A program made the position numbers and the translations under genes. DNA of 64,000 nucleotides from positions 475,981,657 through 476,045,656 of the forward strand of contig NC_081412.1 in NCBI RefSeq assembly GCF_030272615.1. Direction: 5' to 3'. The notes under the pieces were generated by a model that ran no database searches, was not told the DNA's origin, and saw nothing but the letters and a program-made list of their open reading frames with translations. Shown one piece after another: positions 35,701 to 47,332 of this stretch (position 1 is the stretch's first letter; the number at the start of each line of letters is the position of its first letter). This stretch comes from Cryptomeria japonica. Lineage: Eukaryota; Streptophyta; Pinopsida; Cupressales; Cupressaceae.

Positions 35701-36272
35701 ATCACTGCTCTAGCAACCATCCCTAATGAGATCATCATCCTCCAAATATCAATCATAGGGAGAGGGAAGACGAGCTTGAATAGGCATAACTGCTAGAGAA
35801 GTACTAGGCATCTCACCAACAGTAGGAACCAAGGATGAGGTTGTCCTAAAATTTGATTCAATAACTCCTATGAGGCCAAAGTCAAGGGCCTTTTAAACAT
35901 ATTTTCCAATGTTAGTATCTCATCTAGAGTGTCAAACATGTGCCTCTTCAAAGAAGAGTCTTTCAAGAAGATGGAGGTGACTCGACTAGAAGTTATGACA
36001 TAAGAGGTACATCACCTAAATCTGAAAGAGGAGAAATGAAAAGCTTAGGAGAAAGTGGAACCTCCTAAAATAAAATACTATGTAGATAAAGAAGCCATAG
36101 GAGTGGACTTCCTATGAAAAAAATTAGGAACAAGGCCATGCTAAAACTTACCCTTAGGTGATTGAGTTGAGGGCTTCACATCAATCATGGCATGCTTGAG
36201 GACTCCAAGAAAGATGCAATGAATATGCAATGAAGAAATGGAACAAGCAAAGAAGGCCATGCTAGACACTAC
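32726..36272. other. Repeat-derived DNA, possible minus-strand LTR remains
   Basis: No gene recognised. Two minus-strand polypurine-tract-like sites occur: CCAAGGGAGGGGGT followed by TGTTATATC (about 35140-35165) and AAAATGGGGGATTG (about 33940-33955). In the first case a candidate LTR could run from 35148 down to TGTTATATTT at 34604 (TG...CA tips), but no partner LTR or target duplication was found. Treated as a weak hint only. Confidence 0.25.
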
Positions 36273-37193
36273 CTACATATGCCGCATGTCTATGGGTTGC
36301 AAGAATGGAGGAACATCTAAAAGAGAGGCGATAAGTGATAGCTCTAAGGATGGAGCAATGAAGACCTGCACTTTCATAGTGTGAGGCTCATTAGCAACCA
36401 TCAAAGTAGCTAGAATTATCAAGGAAGATGGAGCAGAATTTGATATATAAATAACAAAAGCATCAAATATTTGAATAAGAATAGAAGCTAAAGGAGTAGA
36501 ATAAGATACCAAAGACTCACCTTCAGTCTTCAAAGCAGCTTCATGTTTCTTAGCTATTACTTGTGAAAGATGCTTACACTCATGCACAAGCTTGTTCTGA
36601 CATAGATGGGAACTAGGTAGAGAATAATGAGAAGACTTAATAGCAACTTTCTCCATAGGGGAGGCCATGGATTCTATCACTAGTAGAGAAGAAGGCCCAA
36701 CCAATAAAGTAGGAAGTGCTAAAGAGACAAAAAATTTAGGCTTAATTGTGAATAATTTTCCTCTTTTTTCTCTTGGAGTACTCAGGGGAATAGGAGGAAC
36801 CCTTGAAGGATGAGAAAAGAGTGCCAAAGGTGAAGGAGAAGTACATGGATAATTCTTATCCTTTCCATACAAGGTATCGAAATGGATATCTACAAGGATG
36901 GGATGCTCAAATAGAGAGTAGACCTTACACTTCAGCAACACAGGTGTATTTCTTTTGTTTGTGCTAGGAATGGTCACAGGAACAAAAGACATAAATGTAA
37001 TTTTTCTAGTCTTTACTGAACAACAATTTCTACCATGCGGAATAGACATGTCCTTAATTCTTGACAAAGAGGGAATGATAGATGAATCATGTTGCAATAC
37101 AAGAGAGTAAAATGATGAAGAGGTAGATGTAGAAGGAGCTAAAGAAATAGTAAGTTGGACCAACTTAGATGATAACTCCTTAGTCTTATGCAC
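36273..37193 (-). CDS. Uncharacterised Ser/Pro-rich ORF, possibly retroelement-derived
   Basis: The longest open frame in this part, 306 codons from ATG, not a repeat artefact. I recognise no domain. The composition is rich in Ser, Pro, Leu and basic residues, with a Pro/Ser segment (SPLALFSHPSRVPPIPLS) and a short hydrophobic run (FVSLALPTLLVGPSSLLV, about residues 150-170). There is no signal peptide. No promoter or intron borders are evident. A minus-strand polypurine-tract-like site lies about 1.1 kb downstream, so it may be a gag-like or accessory ORF of a decayed LTR element. It could also be a chance frame. Confidence 0.3.
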   Translation of the reverse strand: MHKTKELSSKLVQLTISLAPSTSTSSSFYSLVLQHDSSIIPSLSRIKDMSIPHGRNCCSVKTRKITFMSFVPVTIPSTNKRNTPVLLKCKVYSLFEHPILVDIHFDTLYGKDKNYPCTSPSPLALFSHPSRVPPIPLSTPREKRGKLFTIKPKFFVSLALPTLLVGPSSLLVIESMASPMEKVAIKSSHYSLPSSHLCQNKLVHECKHLSQVIAKKHEAALKTEGESLVSYSTPLASILIQIFDAFVIYISNSAPSSLIILATLMVANEPHTMKVQVFIAPSLELSLIASLLDVPPFLQPIDMRHM

Positions 37194-37503
37194 TTATGAT
37201 ATTCTTTGTACAATATATCACCATGGGAAAGCATGGTTCCAACTGGAGCAAGACAAAAATGATCAAGTGAGAATCCCCCATGCGATAGTAGTGACTAATA
37301 TATATAGTATCTTGGATATTATGCATGAATCCCTAATGAGGAAACTTAAGATATTTATGCAAAACCAAGGGGACCATATCCATTAAAACTATTTATGGGA
37401 TGCATAACTTGACATGGGATAGGTCAGGCTTAGAAATGACAAAAAATATACTAGAAACTACCTTCGGTCCTTTAAGGACTATTAAGGAAGCATTTGAAAG
37501 CTA

Positions 37504-37667
37504 TGTTCTATTGAACATATATTTCAATTCTTTTTATTGGTTACAAATAGGTTCAATTGAACCTTATTATTTTAGCGTTTTTTAAATAAAAATGTGCCAA
37601 GGGGGTTCAATGAAACCCTAGGTGTTTCTATTGAACTCCTTTCTATTGAACATATGTTCTATCAAAA
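37504..37667. repeat. Cluster of GTTC-N4-GAAC near-palindromes (site 1)
   Basis: Six copies or near-copies in 160 bp: GTTCTATTGAAC (37505), GTTCAATTGAAC (37551, perfect palindrome), GTTCAATGAAAC (37605), TTTCTATTGAAC (37625 and 37640) and GTTCTATCAAAA (37656). The stretch around GGGGGTTCAATGAAACCCT is related to 43268-43290. Confidence 0.75.
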
Positions 37668-38040
37668 GTCCTTGTTATAAGTCTCCCTCCCAAACTCTCT
37701 TGGTTTCTGCAAATTTTTGGCCTTTGAAGCTCAAATTGGGGGATTAAATGGATGAATTTTGACAAAACCAAATGCATGATAATAGTACTCAAAGTGAGTT
37801 TTCCAATGATTATTATTTTAATATATATATTGATTTTATTAAGATTTTTTGTTTTTAGATTTACTAAACATGGGTATCACACCAAACATCAACTTTTTAG
37901 TTCAATGCTTATGAAAAAATAGTAAAGGAGTGAAAAAAATCCAAAAAATATCTATGCAATAGGTATTGAAGTTCTCTTTAAACCCAACAAAAAAGAATTT
38001 TGATACATATGAAAGAATTTAGAAGCGACCAAATGAACAT

Positions 38041-39480
38041 ATGTCAAAATTACAGTTAACGCAACTTCAAAACTCAATAAAATATGAAATATTGAAGATA
38101 ATGGTAGGACATTGCTTCTATTGTAATCAATATGGTCACAAAGTGAATACTTGCAATATGTTGAGAAGAATGACAAAATTTGTCTATAGGACTCCTCTTA
38201 TGATGATGAATCATATACATTTTTTTAGTTGCAACAAAACTGGCCATGTAGCTAAATTTTGTAGATTAAAGCTGAAAGAGAAAATCTTGGAAAGACCATC
38301 GCTTGCTAAATGAAAAACCTAAAACCAAACTTTCTTGGAAACCAAAACAAAGTCTTGCTGAAAAGTCAATGTTTGTAGAGGTTGTTCTACATGTAAAACA
38401 GAAAGACTTGTTGATCATAGACAATGGTTGTTCAAACCACATGACAAGGGATAAAAGAAAATTTACCAAACTAGAAGACTTTGATGGAGGCTTTGTAACA
38501 CAAGGTGATAATTCAGGAGTACAAATAAAAGGTAAAGGAACATTACTTTTGGACAACAAAACACCTATTCATGATGGGTATTATGTTGAAGGACTCAAAC
38601 ATAATATTTTAAGTTTGAGTCAAATTTGTGACAATGTCTTTCATATATCTTTTGACTCTAATGGATGTGAAATTAGAAAGAAATCAGGAAAATCCATAGC
38701 CAAAGGTATAAGAACCAGAAGTAACTTCTATAGTCTATCAAGAACCAAAACTGATAGTAATACATGTATCTATCTCATGAACCAAGTTGACGAGAGTTGG
38801 TTATGGCATAAGAGACTTGGACACTTAAACTTTGAAAATCTTGTCAAAGTTAGTAAAAACCAAAATGTTAGAAATGTGCCACCCATAAATAAACCTGACA
38901 ATGACATTTGTAATGAATGTCAACATGGTAAACAAACCAGAGGTAGTTTCAAAACAAAGAATATTTTTCAACCAAGCCTTTATAGATTGTACACACAAAC
39001 TTATGTGGACCCAATATTTACCAAGATCCCTAAATGGAGAAAGATACTTTATGCCTTTTGTGGATGACTTCTCTAGAATGACCTGGGTAACATTTCTTAG
39101 GCACAAAGCTGAAGCTTTCAGTAGATCTAAGATTTTTAAAAAGATGGTTGAGAAAGAGTTAGATTACAAGCTGTAATGTTTGATATCCGATAAAGGAGGA
39201 GATTTTACCTCTCAATAAGTTACTGATTACTATGAGCAAGATGGTATAAATAGATAGTTTGCAGCAACAAAAACACCACATCAGAATGACGTGGTTGAAC
39301 GAAAGAACATAACAATAAAAGAAATGGCTAGAACACTGCTTCTCAGTGTTGGTCTACCAAATACATTCTGGAAAGGGTGAGAACTCATTATACTCCTTAT
39401 GAACTTTGGTATGGTAATTCTAGTAGAAGAATGTTTTGCATCCTTCCAGATTATGAAGATGATGATGTGAAGATTTAGAT
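38041..39480 (+). pseudogene. Truncated Ty1/copia gag-pol
   Basis: Gag end with one intact zinc knuckle CFYCNQYGHKVNTC and a second in which the first Cys is Phe (FFSCNKTGHVAKFC). After a frameshift comes the protease IIDNGCSNHMT (active-site D-S-G reads D-N-G), then the GAG-pre-integrase block WLWHKRLGHLNFENL with Cys pair CNECQHGKQ. After another frameshift comes integrase: FVDDFSRMTWVTFLRHKAEAF, SDKGGDF, then TPHQNDVVERKN with the catalytic Glu. Stops lie at 39174 and twice more before 39260. Reverse transcriptase and RNase H are absent: after YTPYELWYG (about 39385-39415) the sequence loses similarity. Order protease-integrase shows copia rather than gypsy. Confidence 0.9.
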
Positions 39481-39613
39481 ATAATTTTTATGTTTTATGA
39501 ACGATGTACTATCAGGCGTGTAGGTCCTCTAATTTCTTAGATGATGAGGTTACTTGTTTCTATTTTCTAACATTAGGGTTTTCTATTTAATATTGGTTTT
39601 CAAATTACTTGGT

Positions 39614-39874
39614 GGCTTTTGAATATGTAGGTTCAACGGTTGTGATTTGGAGGACATGTTCATTTGGTGTGTACAGTATTCCAGTTCAACTTTCAAGTGT
39701 TATTTTTTTTTTCCACAAGTTAGTTATGTTGGTATGTGCTCGACATCCTTTTGGATATGTGGATTCAATAGTTAAAATTTGGAGGGCATGTCATTTGGTT
39801 TGTGTTGTATTCTAGTTCAACTTTCAAGTTTTAGTTTCTTTCCACAAGTTAGTTATGTCGGTATGTGCTCAACA
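39614..39874. repeat. ~130 bp tandem duplication
   Basis: Two units (about 39614-39746 and 39747-39874) share ATTTGGAGG(A/G)CATG, AGTTCAACTTTCAAGT, CCACAAGTTAGTTATGT and GGTATGTGCTC. Immediately downstream of the broken copia element and possibly part of it. Confidence 0.8.
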
Positions 39875-42800
39875 TGCTCTATTGTGTTGAGTCTCAATTG
39901 TTTTGGTTGATCTATCTTGTTTGGATTACGCTCTTTTAGTCTAGATGAGCTTTGGAGGATAATTTAGAGTGTTGATATGGATCTCACCATGGTGTGTGGT
40001 CATCCAAACTCGGTAATTTGTATTGGAATATGCTCTTGGACCTTCCAGTTGATGTGTTTCATTATCTTTCTACACACTTCATTTGGTGTCAACCTTGGAT
40101 ATTTTGGCAGCATGTATAGTTCATTGGAATATACTTGAATGAATGTATTATGATTTGCCTAGGTCCCCTTTATCTCCTAGAGAGGATTGAAGTGATTGTT
40201 TTAGGTTTAGATGGCCTAATTTATGTAATATTTTTTATTTTGTCTTTGGCTGACCTAATTGAAGGTTTTGATAAAAAAATTGTATATGAATTTATGGTTG
40301 TATGTGTTGAGATATGGAATGTGTGTGAATCATTTGTGAAGTGAGTGAGAATAATATTCAAGAAGATTTGGTGTTGATGATGTGCAAAATTTAGTTGAGA
40401 AGTTTCTTGATAGTAATATCTTCAAAGTGATAGTGATTTGAGATAGTATTTGTGATCAGATTTGTTTGTCATGATATATGTTTCTTAACATTGAGATTCA
40501 ACGTCAATTTAATGATCAAGAGATCCCTCTCATTTTAGTTTCATGTATGTATTTGTTCTACTAGTAGATAGTGAGTCTATTGGTAGACTTTTGTATCTTG
40601 CCCTAAGATAGTGCATCTTAGTTCTAGAAGTCTCCTTGTATCTTTCCATAAGGTTGTGTGTCATATCTTTACAGCTCCATCAGGTGCATATTGATCCTTG
40701 GTAGTGAGCATAAAATCTTGTAATAAATTTTATTATATTGTAAGTGTGATTCTCACGATGGTTTTTCTCTCATAGGTTTTTCCAAGTAAATTTGGTGTTC
40801 ATGTATTGAATATGCTTTATAATTTCATGCAACTTTGCAATTGTAGTATAAGATTAATTGTTATATGGATATGAAAAGAATTATCCAAATTGATTGACTC
40901 CCCCTCTCAATCCTACATTGTGTTCAACAATATGTAATGCAATAGGCTCCTACTGGAGATAAATATTTAATAAATAATGGGACATTATGTATATTAAAAA
41001 TATTGGAATGAATCATACTTTTTAGTGTTTAACTTGTCAGATATGAATAGTTAATGCAAATATAGTATTGAAAGAAGAATGACATAACATACAAAAAAAT
41101 ATGTTTGGAAAATACATCATAACCCAATAGGGTGTAGGGTAACATGTAAAAATCTCTATGATACTCTATACTTAAAATTTATTATTCTTGAGGTTGCTCA
41201 GTTGATTCCACATTTTAGGGGAAATTAAAGAAAATCGGCTCCATGATCTCCAATGTGTTTAATGTTTTTAAGCACCTAAAGAGGAGATGTGGCAAACCTT
41301 AGTTTTTTCTATTATGTTATCAAGTTATTAAGTTTCTTAGAATTTTCGACCTCTCAAGTATGCTACAATAGAGATATTTTACCTTCATCAATGAAAGAAT
41401 CTACAAAAATATATCTTATATATAATTTAGCTATTGATATCACTTAATCAATACTATTTAGGGATCCTAACATTTTGAGATTTTACTTCAAATTTTACTA
41501 AAATTGATGTTAATTCTAGGTCTTTAATATTTATCATATTTAAACATAATTACTTCTATAAAGACAAAAAGCATGATTTTATTGGTCTATCCCTTAAATG
41601 GTACTTCATGCATCACTCAATTGATTTCTTTCTAACTTGATTTATGCAATAATGGACAATCATAGTGTTAGCCACCTATGTTGAACTAATTTTCTACATT
41701 GTACCTAGATAAACCTTCATTGTAATACACACAACAAATGAGTGGAATCATATTTTTTATAATTTAATGATTCACAACATATAAAATATAACTAAATAAT
41801 AATATTTAAATTTTCATACATTGAAATAGATATATAACATAATGAATTATTTATTTGAGAAAAGACCACTATAAACTTTTTTGTTTCTTTCTGACAGGAT
41901 TAACATGAGATACTAGATATCAGAAAATTAAGAACCTATTTGTTAGATTAATATTAATGTCCCACTCTTAGATCATATTATCTTATTTCAGTGCTTCATC
42001 GTTGTATTTGTATACATTCAAATTAGCATCCCAAGTAAGGGTTTCCTTCTTCTATACCCGACGTACCCATTGTAAATGCTATTATAAACACCACACAATA
42101 ATATTTTTGCTATTTTCTTTTATGTTATTTTTTATCACAAAAAGGTTTGCACATTTAAAGGGCAGTTTGAAAGTTTCACAAGTGTGGTACCTCGATTTAA
42201 CTTTGCAACCTATGAAAAAACCTCCAAGATTTTAAATCTGACTCTTGATTTTAAGAGGGGAATGGAAAAGGGAAGAAGGAAAAGAAATGAAAAAGTTAAA
42301 CTAAGGTGATACACCAAAAGCAAATCTTTTACAACACTCTAATTCCCTTTTGTGGAAATCATCTGAAAAAACACTGATTCTCGAAGGTCGGAATGTCACA
42401 CCACAACTCTTCATTGTTGAGAGGAGAAGTGTGAACTCACAATAATGGTTCCCACTTTTTTGCCAACTTTGACAGTGAGATGAACATTTTAAAAAATATC
42501 TTCACTTTCCGACACCTATAACTTTTAAACCATTAAGAATTTGAAGATGATGTAAATTAGTGATTTGTAACATCTTGTCTGCAGATTCTAAATATATTTT
42601 TTTCAATTTTATTTTAAGAAAATTGTTTTATTTTTTTCATGTCCCTCGAAAAGTAGTTTTTTACAACAAACATAATTTTTAATAGCGATCTACATTCCAA
42701 AATGCATAACTTTTTTTCTATAAATGATAAAATCTCAATTCTTTCGAATTTTGGTTTGTAACATCAATATACAGTGCATGAAGTTTGTTTGATAGTGATA

Positions 42801-43235
42801 TGTTGAATATTTTTCATTTTATTAAGTTTTCAAGTCTGACTAATTAGAATTTAGGCATAGTTGTACGTTTGAACACATAATTTGTTCGATATATATCAAA
42901 ATTCAATTTTATTTTATTTTTTGTTAGAAAGAAGACATCAATATATAGTGCATAGATATTTTTCAGATTTTTTTTGAATTATTTTACTATTTTTCCGAAT
43001 GCATTGAATAAAGAAGTTCATGTTCATTGAAAAATCAATATTTCGTAAAATTGAAAAAACAAGATCATAATAAACTCACAATGTAATAAAATTATAGTAG
43101 TTGAAAATCTTGCTTTGAGCACTACCATCCTACATTTTTGGTTTGTCAAGATTCTTTCATTTGAGCCTTGCACCAGACGTTTCAAGGCCAAAATATCTCA
43201 GAAGTTTGAAGAGATTAGGGGAGACATGTCTACAA
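39875..43235. other. AT-rich intergenic DNA
   Basis: About 3.3 kb with no recognised gene, element end or long repeat. Short frames (up to 77 codons) carry no motif. A TTGACTCCCCCTCTCAATC stretch at about 40890 could be a minus-strand polypurine tract, but nothing around it confirms this. Confidence 0.4.
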
Positions 43236-43240
43236 AATAT

Positions 43241-43397
43241 GTTCACGCGAACACGGGTTTGTACGAAGGGGGTTCGATCGAACCCTAGGTAGTTCTCTCA
43301 AACTAGTGTTCGCTAGAACACCGTAGGCACAAACAACCACATAACTAAGATGTTCATACGAACATGCCATTTTGTAATGGCCGACATTCGTATGAAC
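43241..43397. repeat. Cluster of GTTC-N4-GAAC near-palindromes (site 2)
   Basis: GTTCACGCGAAC (43241), GTTCGATCGAAC (43272, perfect), GTTCTCTCAAAC (43292), GTTCGCTAGAAC (43308), GTTCATACGAAC (43352) and ATTCGTATGAAC (43386). Six in 157 bp, against an AT-rich background. Related in sequence to the cluster at 37.5 kb. Confidence 0.8.
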
Positions 43398-43399
43398 CT

Positions 43400-44258
43400 T
43401 AGCCGACGCAAAAATATATATTTTTTACAATTAACAATCTCATATAAATATAAATGTTTTATTTCATTTTTTCAAACACGAATTATCAAAGTATTTCGTA
43501 ATTTTTTATAAAAAGAAGACATTTTAAGGGCGACAATTTGAAGGTCATTTTAAGGGTGACAATTTTAAGTCATTTGAAGATATTTTAAGGTTTTCAAGAT
43601 AATTTTAAAGGCATGAGGAACAAGAGGACAAGGCAAAATAAGACTTCAAGGAAGTATTCAGGTGACATGGAACAAAGATATCTAGAACTAAGAAACCAAA
43701 AATATTATGCACGCATGTATCTTTACTTCATTTCTAATTAATTTTACATGTATTGCGTACCTAAAATTGTGTTTATTTAATTAGTTAAATATTTTTTATG
43801 TAATAATTTTATGAAAATTAGATTTGTAACATTGCGAAAATGCCTCTGCATGCGAAAAAGTGATGCAATGCATCGACATCCTTTTTCGAGCGTTCTTATC
43901 CACCACGAGGAAATTTAAAAGGCTCTCCAAATCGTTTCATTGTTTTGGCTAATAACTCTGGGACTGAGGATCTTGGAAGGGTCATATCACGGACCCGCGA
44001 TCAAGAGGCCTTTTTTGCAAAAACAAAATACTCTTTGGTTAATGCGGTTAGGGCCCCCCCCCTCTTTACAAGGGCTGGGATCAGGATTGGCATTTGGTGA
44101 GCCGCAGAAATAACAGGGCTTTAGGGCAACCAAACGGCCCCAAACGGAATTCCAGTCGTTGTCGGGAGGAGGGTTTTGTAAAACCTATCCAATCAAAGAG
44201 TTCCTCTGCTTACCATATTTTTCTTTCATGAAAATCTTTGGGTAAATTTTCAGAGGAT
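43400..44258 (+). other. Probable 5' untranslated region of the LINE, plus flank
   Basis: The AT-rich flank changes near 43850 to more GC-balanced sequence that runs into LINE ORF1. This composition change is the only hint of the element's 5' limit. No target-site duplication was identified. Confidence 0.35.
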
Positions 44259-45865
44259 ATGGAAACCCCTAGTTGTCATAATTCTAAGGAAGTCGAGCAC
44301 CTATTGTCAGATCTACCTTCAAATTCCCCAGCTTCTCCTAACGGGTTGGTCATTGAATTGATAATCATACCCAGGCCAGGTATCAAATGCATTGCAGTGA
44401 TAGAATGATCTTTTCTCGATGGAAAGGTTGGGGGATCTCATCTGAACAAATTGCCAATGGGGTGTCATCTTCCTTCAATAACCAAGTAAAAATTGACATC
44501 CTTCCTGATAATTTCTTAGCTATTGAATGTGGTAATCAGAGTCTGAGAAATTCATTGTTAAACTGGGATATATTAACATTTAAGGGTCTAGGGTTTGATT
44601 GCAGGGAATGGCAACCTCTCTTTCTCCCATCTCAATTCAATTCTTGCATGGTTAATAGAGTAATTTCACTAGATAAATTTCCTGTAGAATTGTGAAATAA
44701 TGACTTTTTAAGAATAATAGCCAACAAAATAGGTAAATTTGTAGAAGTCAAAAAATCAGCCCTAAGCTTCTTTAACCAACTCCTAATTGTTAAAATGAAT
44801 ATTAACATTAAATCTTTAGAGCCTATAACTTTGAAATGCGATAAATCTTGTTTAACACTAGAATTACCCTTTTATAATGGTTCTTTTGAAGATTCTATGC
44901 CAAGGAAGATCCCCTTCGAGAAACCTTTCCCTAAATCATTGCTCATGTCTAATGGCACACCATTCAGTTTCGTGGAAGGAGGGGGTTTCACCCTAGAGGG
45001 CTATAAGATTGATAATAACCCTAATCTCACCTCAGACCTATGCCCTCATAGCTCCCCTGTTAAGCCCTCTCGCTCCCCTCTTCCTCCACTGCTAACTATA
45101 AATACACCTATAGATGACTCTCTTCTCAGGGATCGAGATCTGGAAGATGGTGAAATCAATGAGGTTATCCCTCATAAAGAGCAGCTTGGTCTGACAAATA
45201 TGTCATCGTCTAGCTCTCTCATTCCACTAGAAAAGTTGAATCCCTTGGGCTCTCTCCCTTTAATTGAACTAATTACCTCTGAGCAATTAGCAATGATGGA
45301 TAGGCTTTCCCCGAATCCAGGATTGGCATCCTTGCAGGATCATCCAATCTCTCTAGCCTCAAGATTGGAGGGCTTTGAGGAGGCAAAGGCTCTCTCTCCA
45401 CCTTTGAAAGCTATTTCTGATACAATTGTAGAATCTGAGAGTGATCGTGTGGCTAGGGAAGTTAACATCATTGCCAATTTTGTAGGGGAAGAAGTAGTAA
45501 ACGACCTCATGGATCAATTGGTTTCTAAAATTTGTGATGATGAGGAGTTGGAAAGACAAAGGGATTTCTTAGTCAAAACTCTAGTGGATGTTACTAGAGT
45601 CAACTTAGAAATAGATGATCTATTTATAGCATTAGATAACTTAGAAAACAATAACCCAAATACTCTAGGCATTCTGAGCTCTGAGAGAATCAAAGACTCT
45701 CTTGACTGTGCTAAACACAGTAAGAGAAGAGGTAGGAGATCCCTTGCTGAACTAAGATCAAAGGATGGAGATGCCAAGGGTCAGGCTAAAATATCTACTC
45801 TTTTTAATGCAGTGAGGGGAAGTTCCTCCCCAGAGAGCCATGAAAATTATAACATGGAATGTTAG
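44259..45865 (+). pseudogene. L1-type LINE ORF1
   Basis: ATG at 44259 (METPSCHNSKEVEHLL) reads in frame 3, then a frameshift near 44350 moves into frame 2 for the rest. One nonsense codon (TGA, 44693-44695) stands where relatives have Trp (PVEL-W-NNDF). The N-terminal third, with RWKGWGIS, VKIDILPDNFLAIEC and VNRVISLDKFPVEL, follows the layout of plant LINE ORF1 (DUF4283-type) proteins that bind RNA. I see no CCHC knuckle. The C-terminal half is acidic and ends in a basic patch KHSKRRGRRS. The 3' end overlaps the ORF2 start by 26 bp, as in two-ORF LINEs. Only two lesions, so this copy is fairly young. Confidence 0.75.
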
Positions 45866-47332
45866 GGGTCTGAATGCCCCTAACAAACAGCGCATCTTAA
45901 AGCGCTACATCTCTGATTCTAAACCAAATATAATGTTAATCCAAGAAACCAAAATGAACTCCTCTAAGATAGTCCTTTTTGAGAAAAAAACTAGGCGTTA
46001 GACAACTAAAGCACTCCCCTGCTATAGGGGCCTCAGAGGGCTTAGCCATCATTTGGGACTCTAGATTCATCTTGTTTACACCTCTAGAGATTAAGAAAAA
46101 TTGGATGGGAGGAGAAGTAGTAAGTTATAAAAATAACCTAAGATTCAAATTGATTAACGTTTACGGTCCTATCCAAAATAGGGATAAGGCTAGGGTGTGG
46201 GTGGAACTGGAGTCTTTCCTCAGAAGTTTCCCAAATGATGTATGCATCATTGGGGGAGATTTCAATGCTATCACTAATGTAGCAGACAAAAGAGGAGGTA
46301 GCGACAAACTTCCTCCAACAGTAGTAGATTTCAATCATTGGATCAATAGGAACTCCTTGTTGGAAATCCAGACGGTAGAAAATGCCTTCACTTGGAACAA
46401 TAGAAGGCTTGGTTTCTGTAACATTGCTGAGAAACTAGATAGGTTCTTTATCTATGGGAGGCTCTCAAAGCTTAACTTTACCCTGAATTCAGAACCCCTC
46501 CCTTTAGAAGGATCTGACCATTTTCCACTCCAACTAATCTTATTATCTAACCACTCCCCTAAAAAATGTCCCTTTAAATTTGAGAGCATATGGTTTAGAG
46601 ATGATAACTTTTTAAACTTAATTGAGAACTGGTGGAGAAGCTCTATTTTATCTAGTTTGAAGATGTTTATTATCACAAGCAAGTTAAAGCTTATCAAAAG
46701 GAAGCTCTTAGAATCGAACAGGACTAATTTTGGAAATGTTTTCGATAAAAAACACCTAATAGAAAATGATCTTAAGAATGTTAACATTGAGGTTCTTGAG
46801 AAGGGGATGGATGAACATCTCTTCCTCAAAGAAAAGGCTCTACTCTCTAAGTATGAAAAGACACTCTCAAATGAAGAGATCTTTTGGAAACAAAAATTGA
46901 GGGAGACTTGGTTGAGTGATGGGGACCGAAACACTAAGTTTTTCCACAATAGTACTAAGCAAAGGCGATGGGTCAATCGAATTTCTAAAATTAATAAGAA
47001 TTGTCAGGGTTCCATCCTATCTGAACCGGATGATGTTGCCTCCGAGGCAGCAAGGTTTTTTGATAAAATCTTAAACAATATTGAAGGATCCAACCTCAAA
47101 GGCCAACTCAATATTATCAAGAATCTTCCAAAATTCATTAACGATGACCACAACAAAATATTGTCAGAGAAATTATTTGAGAAGGAGGTTAAATCTATCC
47201 TTATGAAGATGAATCCTGACAAGGCCCCGGGCCCGGATGGCTTCCCCACTAGCTTTTTCCAAAAATGTTGGGGTTTTATGGGGACAGAGATCACGGACGC
47301 CTTAGAAGGTATTAGGAACTCTGGTAAGATTC
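45840..47332 (+). pseudogene. LINE ORF2, 5' part (endonuclease, start of RT)
   Basis: Starts ATG with ITWNVRGLNAPNKQR and IQETKM, the AP-endonuclease N and E motifs. An A7 run (45984-45990), one base longer than needed, shifts the frame. Reading resumes with GGDFNAITNVADKRGG and GSDHFPLQL, so the catalytic Asp, Asn and SDH are present. SDGDRNTKFFHNSTKQRR and MNPDKAPGPDGFPTSFFQ mark entry into the reverse transcriptase. The frame is cut at 47332 by the LTR-like insertion and resumes at 52910. Removing the insert and one target duplication restores the same reading frame. Confidence 0.92.

Noticed and set aside
43241-43397. Heat-shock elements
   Set aside because: Heat-shock elements need alternating GAA and TTC with 2 nt gaps; here the gap is 4 nt.
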